A program made the position numbers and the translations under genes. Under the pieces are notes generated by a model. The model ran no database searches and was not told where the DNA came from. It worked only from the letters and a program-made list of their open reading frames with translations. Shown here piece after piece: positions 61,574-64,000 of a stretch of DNA of 64,000 bases (the stretch's first letter is position 1; each line of letters begins with the position of its first letter). Source of the DNA: Nonomuraea thailandensis (GTDB lineage Bacteria; Actinomycetota; Actinomycetes; Streptosporangiales; Streptosporangiaceae); contig NZ_JAMZEB010000002.1 in NCBI RefSeq assembly GCF_024172165.1, positions 3,431,501 to 3,495,500 of the forward strand, read 5' to 3'.

Positions 61574-62101
61574 GCACCCACGAGCGACGGCACCCTGGGC
61601 CTGAGGAATCCGATCACCGGCCCGACCGAGCCCACCTTCACCGAGCACGGCGTCGACGTCGTCCTGATCTCCGAAGCCTTCCCCACGCTGCACCCGCGCG
61701 AGCGCCTGTACGACGACCGCTGCGTGGTCGTGGCCTCGACGGACACGCCGCCGGACGCGAGCGCGCTCGACCTGCTGACGACGCAGCCGCACGTCGTGGT
61801 GGACACCGAGCGGCGGGTCTTTCCCTATTCGGTGCTCGACGAGAAGGGGGTCGACTACCGCATCGGGCGGTTGATCTCCGACTTCCTGCTGGTCCCGTAC
61901 CTGGTGGGGCGGGCCGGCGGAGTCGCGCTCCTGCGCTTCAGGGTCGCCGCCGAGATGCGCGCGCTCGTCGGCCTACGCATCGAGGAGTTCCCGTTCCCGC
62001 TGCCCGGGCTGGGCATCGACATGGTCTGGAACCCGCATCTGGGCGATCACCACTTCGTCGCCTGGCTGCGCCAGCTCCTGTTCGACGCCGCGCGGTCCTG
62101 A
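61574..62101 (+). pseudogene. LysR-family regulator, effector-domain remnant without DNA-binding domain
   Basis: The frame reads LGLRNPITGPTEPTFTEHGV, VVLISEAFPTLHPRERLYDD, DFLLVPYLVGRAGGVALLRF and PGLGIDMVWNPHLGDH, the LysR effector domain of the NodD branch. There is no start codon in a sensible place and the N-terminal 100 residues are missing. It starts directly after the propeller stop. Confidence 0.75.
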
Positions 62102-62114
62102 GGCGCGCGCCGGG

Positions 62115-62729
62115 TCAGTGACGGCCGATCGTGCCGAACCAGCTTTCGGTGAGGACGTCCAGCATCTCGTCGCGCCCGACACCCCAACGCCCCGGGGTCC
62201 AGTGCCGCGCGACATGGTCCAGCTCGGTGATCGCGATGACGCCGCGGAAGCGCCGGGTGCCGGCGGGGAACCGGCCGGCACGGTCGAGGCCGTCCTCGAT
62301 GTCGCCGATGGCCTCGTTCAGCCATGCTTCGAGTAGCGCGCGGATCTCGGGATCGACGGCGGCGGCCTCGAAGGCGGCCGTGGTGTAGGGGCGGATCGCC
62401 TCCCATCGTTCGGAGGTCGCGGCGAGCCAGGCGCGGATCCGCTCCCGTGAGCCGTCCTCGACCACGGCGACCAGCTCACGTTCGGTCGAGCCGTGCTCGG
62501 CGGAGGGGACCCGGTCGAGCGCGGCGTTGAGCCGCTCAGAGACGAGGGCCTTCATCAGGTCGACCTTCGACGGGAAGTAGGCGTAAAAGGTCACCCGGGT
62601 TGTCCCCGCCGCCGACGCGATGTCGTCGACCGTGGTCGCCGCGTAGCCCTTCGAGACGAACAACTCCACGCCGGAATCCAGCAGGAGCTTGCGCGTCATC
62701 TCCTTCTGCGCCTCACGAAGCCTCGCCAT
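62115..62729 (-). CDS. TetR-family regulator of the MFS exporter
   Basis: The 204-residue protein has the helix-turn-helix TTVDDIASAAGTTRVTFYAY and an all-helical ligand domain with many aromatic and acidic residues. The ATG at 62729 starts MARLREAQKEMTRKLLLDSG. It is divergent from an EmrB-like MFS gene 192 bases away and is probably its repressor. The intergenic region has a partial palindrome (GTGT...ACAC near 62804-62825) as a possible site. Confidence 0.9.
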   Translation of the reverse strand: MARLREAQKEMTRKLLLDSGVELFVSKGYAATTVDDIASAAGTTRVTFYAYFPSKVDLMKALVSERLNAALDRVPSAEHGSTERELVAVVEDGSRERIRAWLAATSERWEAIRPYTTAAFEAAAVDPEIRALLEAWLNEAIGDIEDGLDRAGRFPAGTRRFRGVIAITELDHVARHWTPGRWGVGRDEMLDVLTESWFGTIGRH

Positions 62730-62921
62730 CCCGCCAGCCTAGAGCACCGCGATCGCGTTCCGTGCTGGGTGAGCATTCTCCATACGCAGCGCACAAACTC
62801 TTGACGTGGTGTTAAGTCATATGACACGTTGCACATCCGAGAGGTGATCGGGCTCATATCGGTGGCTCCCCCCTTGTGCGGAAGCAGCCGCCCCTGCCCG
62901 TCGACGAGTAGGAATTCCGCA

Positions 62922-64000
62922 ATGACCCAGACCGTTGCGCGCAAGCAGGGCTACACCGCCACCGTGGTCGCCGGATGCTTCGCCGTACTTCTCGCTCAGG
63001 TGGCGTATTCGCTGCCCGGCGCGCTCAATGGCACGTTCCAGCAGGAGTTCCGGACCACCGGTGCGGAACTGACCTGGATCACCGCCGCCTTCGCGATCCC
63101 CATGGTCGTCTTCGAGCTGACCACCGGCGTGATCGGCGACCTGTTCGGCCGCAAGCGCCTGCTGCAGGCCGGTGCGTTGCTGACGGTCGCCGGCTCGATC
63201 GTCTGCTACGTCGCCGACACGGTCCACGTCCTGTGGGCCGGGCAGATCGTCGCCGGCCTCGGCGCGGCCGTCCTCTATCCGATCTCGCTCGCCATGCTGG
63301 CCGCGGTGAGCCCGTCGCAGGAGGCCCGCTCCAAGGCCATCGCGACCTGGGCCGGGTTCCTGTCGGTCGGCGCCGCGATTTCCCCGCTGATGGGCGGCTG
63401 GCTCGCGGCGGACGGAGACTGGCGGACCTCGTATCTCGTGGTGATCGCGTCCGCGGTCGTCTCGATCGCCCTCACTCAGCTCGCCGCGGACTCGTCGGCC
63501 CCGGAGGGCCGCAAGCTAGACGTGCCGGGGCAGGTCACACTGGCCCTCGGCCTGATCGCCGTCCTCTTCGCCGCCACCCAGGGCTCCGAGGCCGGCTTCG
63601 CCCGTCCCGAGATCATCGGGGCCTTCGCCGCGGGCGTCGTGCTCCTGGCCGCCTTTGTGGTCATCGAGCTGCGGGCCGACGTCCCGCTGCTGCACCTCAA
63701 GATCTTCGCCAACCGCTCCTACGCGATCGTCGCCATCGCGACGGTCATCGGGATGTTCGCCTTCCTCGCGACGTGCTACTCGATGAGCATCTGGCTCGGC
63801 GCCATCCAGCACCAGAGCGCACTCAAGATCGGCGTCCTGTTCCTCTTCATCCAGGCACCCGCGTTCGTGCTGGTGCCGGTCGTCTCCCACGTGATCAGGA
63901 ACTTCTCGCCGCGCTGGGTGCTCACCGTCGGCTTCGCCCTCATGGCCGTCAGCGGCATCTGGTGCTCGACGTTCGACATCCACGACCTGAGCTGGACGCG
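62922..64000 (+). CDS. MFS multidrug exporter, DHA2/EmrB type (partial at right edge)
   Basis: The 359 visible residues contain about ten of the expected fourteen membrane helices, with motif A as GDLFGRKRLLQ, motif C-like LSVGAAISPLMGGWLA and GLGAAVLYPISLAML. This matches the drug:proton antiporter DHA2 family. The ATG at 62922 follows AGGA nine bases before it. The gene continues beyond the window. The divergent TetR gene suggests inducible drug resistance or metabolite export. Confidence 0.92.
   Translation, partial: MTQTVARKQGYTATVVAGCFAVLLAQVAYSLPGALNGTFQQEFRTTGAELTWITAAFAIPMVVFELTTGVIGDLFGRKRLLQAGALLTVAGSIVCYVADTVHVLWAGQIVAGLGAAVLYPISLAMLAAVSPSQEARSKAIATWAGFLSVGAAISPLMGGWLAADGDWRTSYLVVIASAVVSIALTQLAADSSAPEGRKLDVPGQVTLALGLIAVLFAATQGSEAGFARPEIIGAFAAGVVLLAAFVVIELRADVPLLHLKIFANRSYAIVAIATVIGMFAFLATCYSMSIWLGAIQHQSALKIGVLFLFIQAPAFVLVPVVSHVIRNFSPRWVLTVGFALMAVSGIWCSTFDIHDLSWT

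Noticed and set aside
62800..62830. A TTGACG promoter with a TATGAC -10 box for the DHA2 exporter
   Set aside because: The spacing is only about 13 bases, too short for a standard promoter, so it is not listed as a feature.

Overview
The window is 64 kb of very GC-rich DNA with strong G/C bias at third codon positions, GTG as well as ATG starts, and the gene content of a large-genome filamentous actinomycete: many TetR regulators, two NarL-type two-component systems, several giant LuxR/SARP ATPase regulators, a transmembrane Ser/Thr kinase and major facilitator (MFS) exporters. Protein style suggests Streptosporangiales, for example Nonomuraea, but no rRNA or ribosomal gene is present to prove it. 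I see no tRNA, rRNA, CRISPR array or complete biosynthetic gene cluster. The region reads as accessory chromosome: intact regulator-target pairs separated by short graveyards of broken genes and insertion sequence (IS) remnants.

Layout. 1-1.3 kb: the start of an ABC exporter translationally coupled to a membrane-anchored TlpA-like thioredoxin. 1.3-4.9 kb: a TetR remnant, then a TetR / ATPase / permease drug-efflux operon with overlapping stop and start codons. 4.9-7.6 kb and 12.3-14.8 kb: two copies of one module, a small four-helix membrane protein divergent from a histidine kinase/response regulator pair. 7.6-12.3 kb: IS3, IS481 and IS5 remnants around an unusual short-chain dehydrogenase (SDR), and an Rrf2 regulator facing a CynX-type transporter and an acetyltransferase across two perfect palindromes. 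15-22.4 kb: an orphan membrane protein, decayed genes, and two divergent oxidoreductase/TetR pairs with visible operators; a frameshifted integrase follows. 22.8-26 kb: a LacI regulator with a 20-bp palindrome in front of a predicted six-hairpin glycosidase that ends in a strong terminator. 27-34.6 kb: two LuxR-family ATPase (LAL) regulators flank a flavoprotein that has lost its redox disulfide. 34.8-39.8 kb: a hydrolase and an SDR facing a TetR, a truncated response regulator, an IS5 remnant, a 23-bp tandem repeat and a DHFR-like reductase. 40-43 kb: a Ser/Thr kinase and an apparently intact IS5-family element inserted in a recombinase remnant. 43.2-49 kb: a SARP-ATPase regulator with an 11-bp-periodic operator, divergent from a hemerythrin / DUF4267 / flavin oxidase operon. 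49.5-52.6 kb: an isochorismatase-fold protein without the catalytic Cys, then an MFS exporter preceded by a ladder of three overlapping tiny ORFs. 53-57.8 kb: a third LAL regulator converging on a secreted SGNH hydrolase. 58.6-64 kb: a VOC protein, a LysR facing a beta-propeller protein, a LysR remnant, and a TetR facing an MFS exporter that leaves the window.

How it works together. Most intact genes fall into local sensor/regulator-plus-target units (TetR-ABC, Rrf2-MFS, TetR-NmrA, TetR-quinone reductase, LacI-glycosidase, TetR-SDR, SARP-hemerythrin operon, LysR-propeller, TetR-MFS), consistent with stress, efflux and redox adaptation. Four very large ATPase regulators in about 28 kb have no adjacent antibiotic pathway, so their targets probably lie elsewhere. 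Functional names come from recognising family motifs by eye; no database search was possible.
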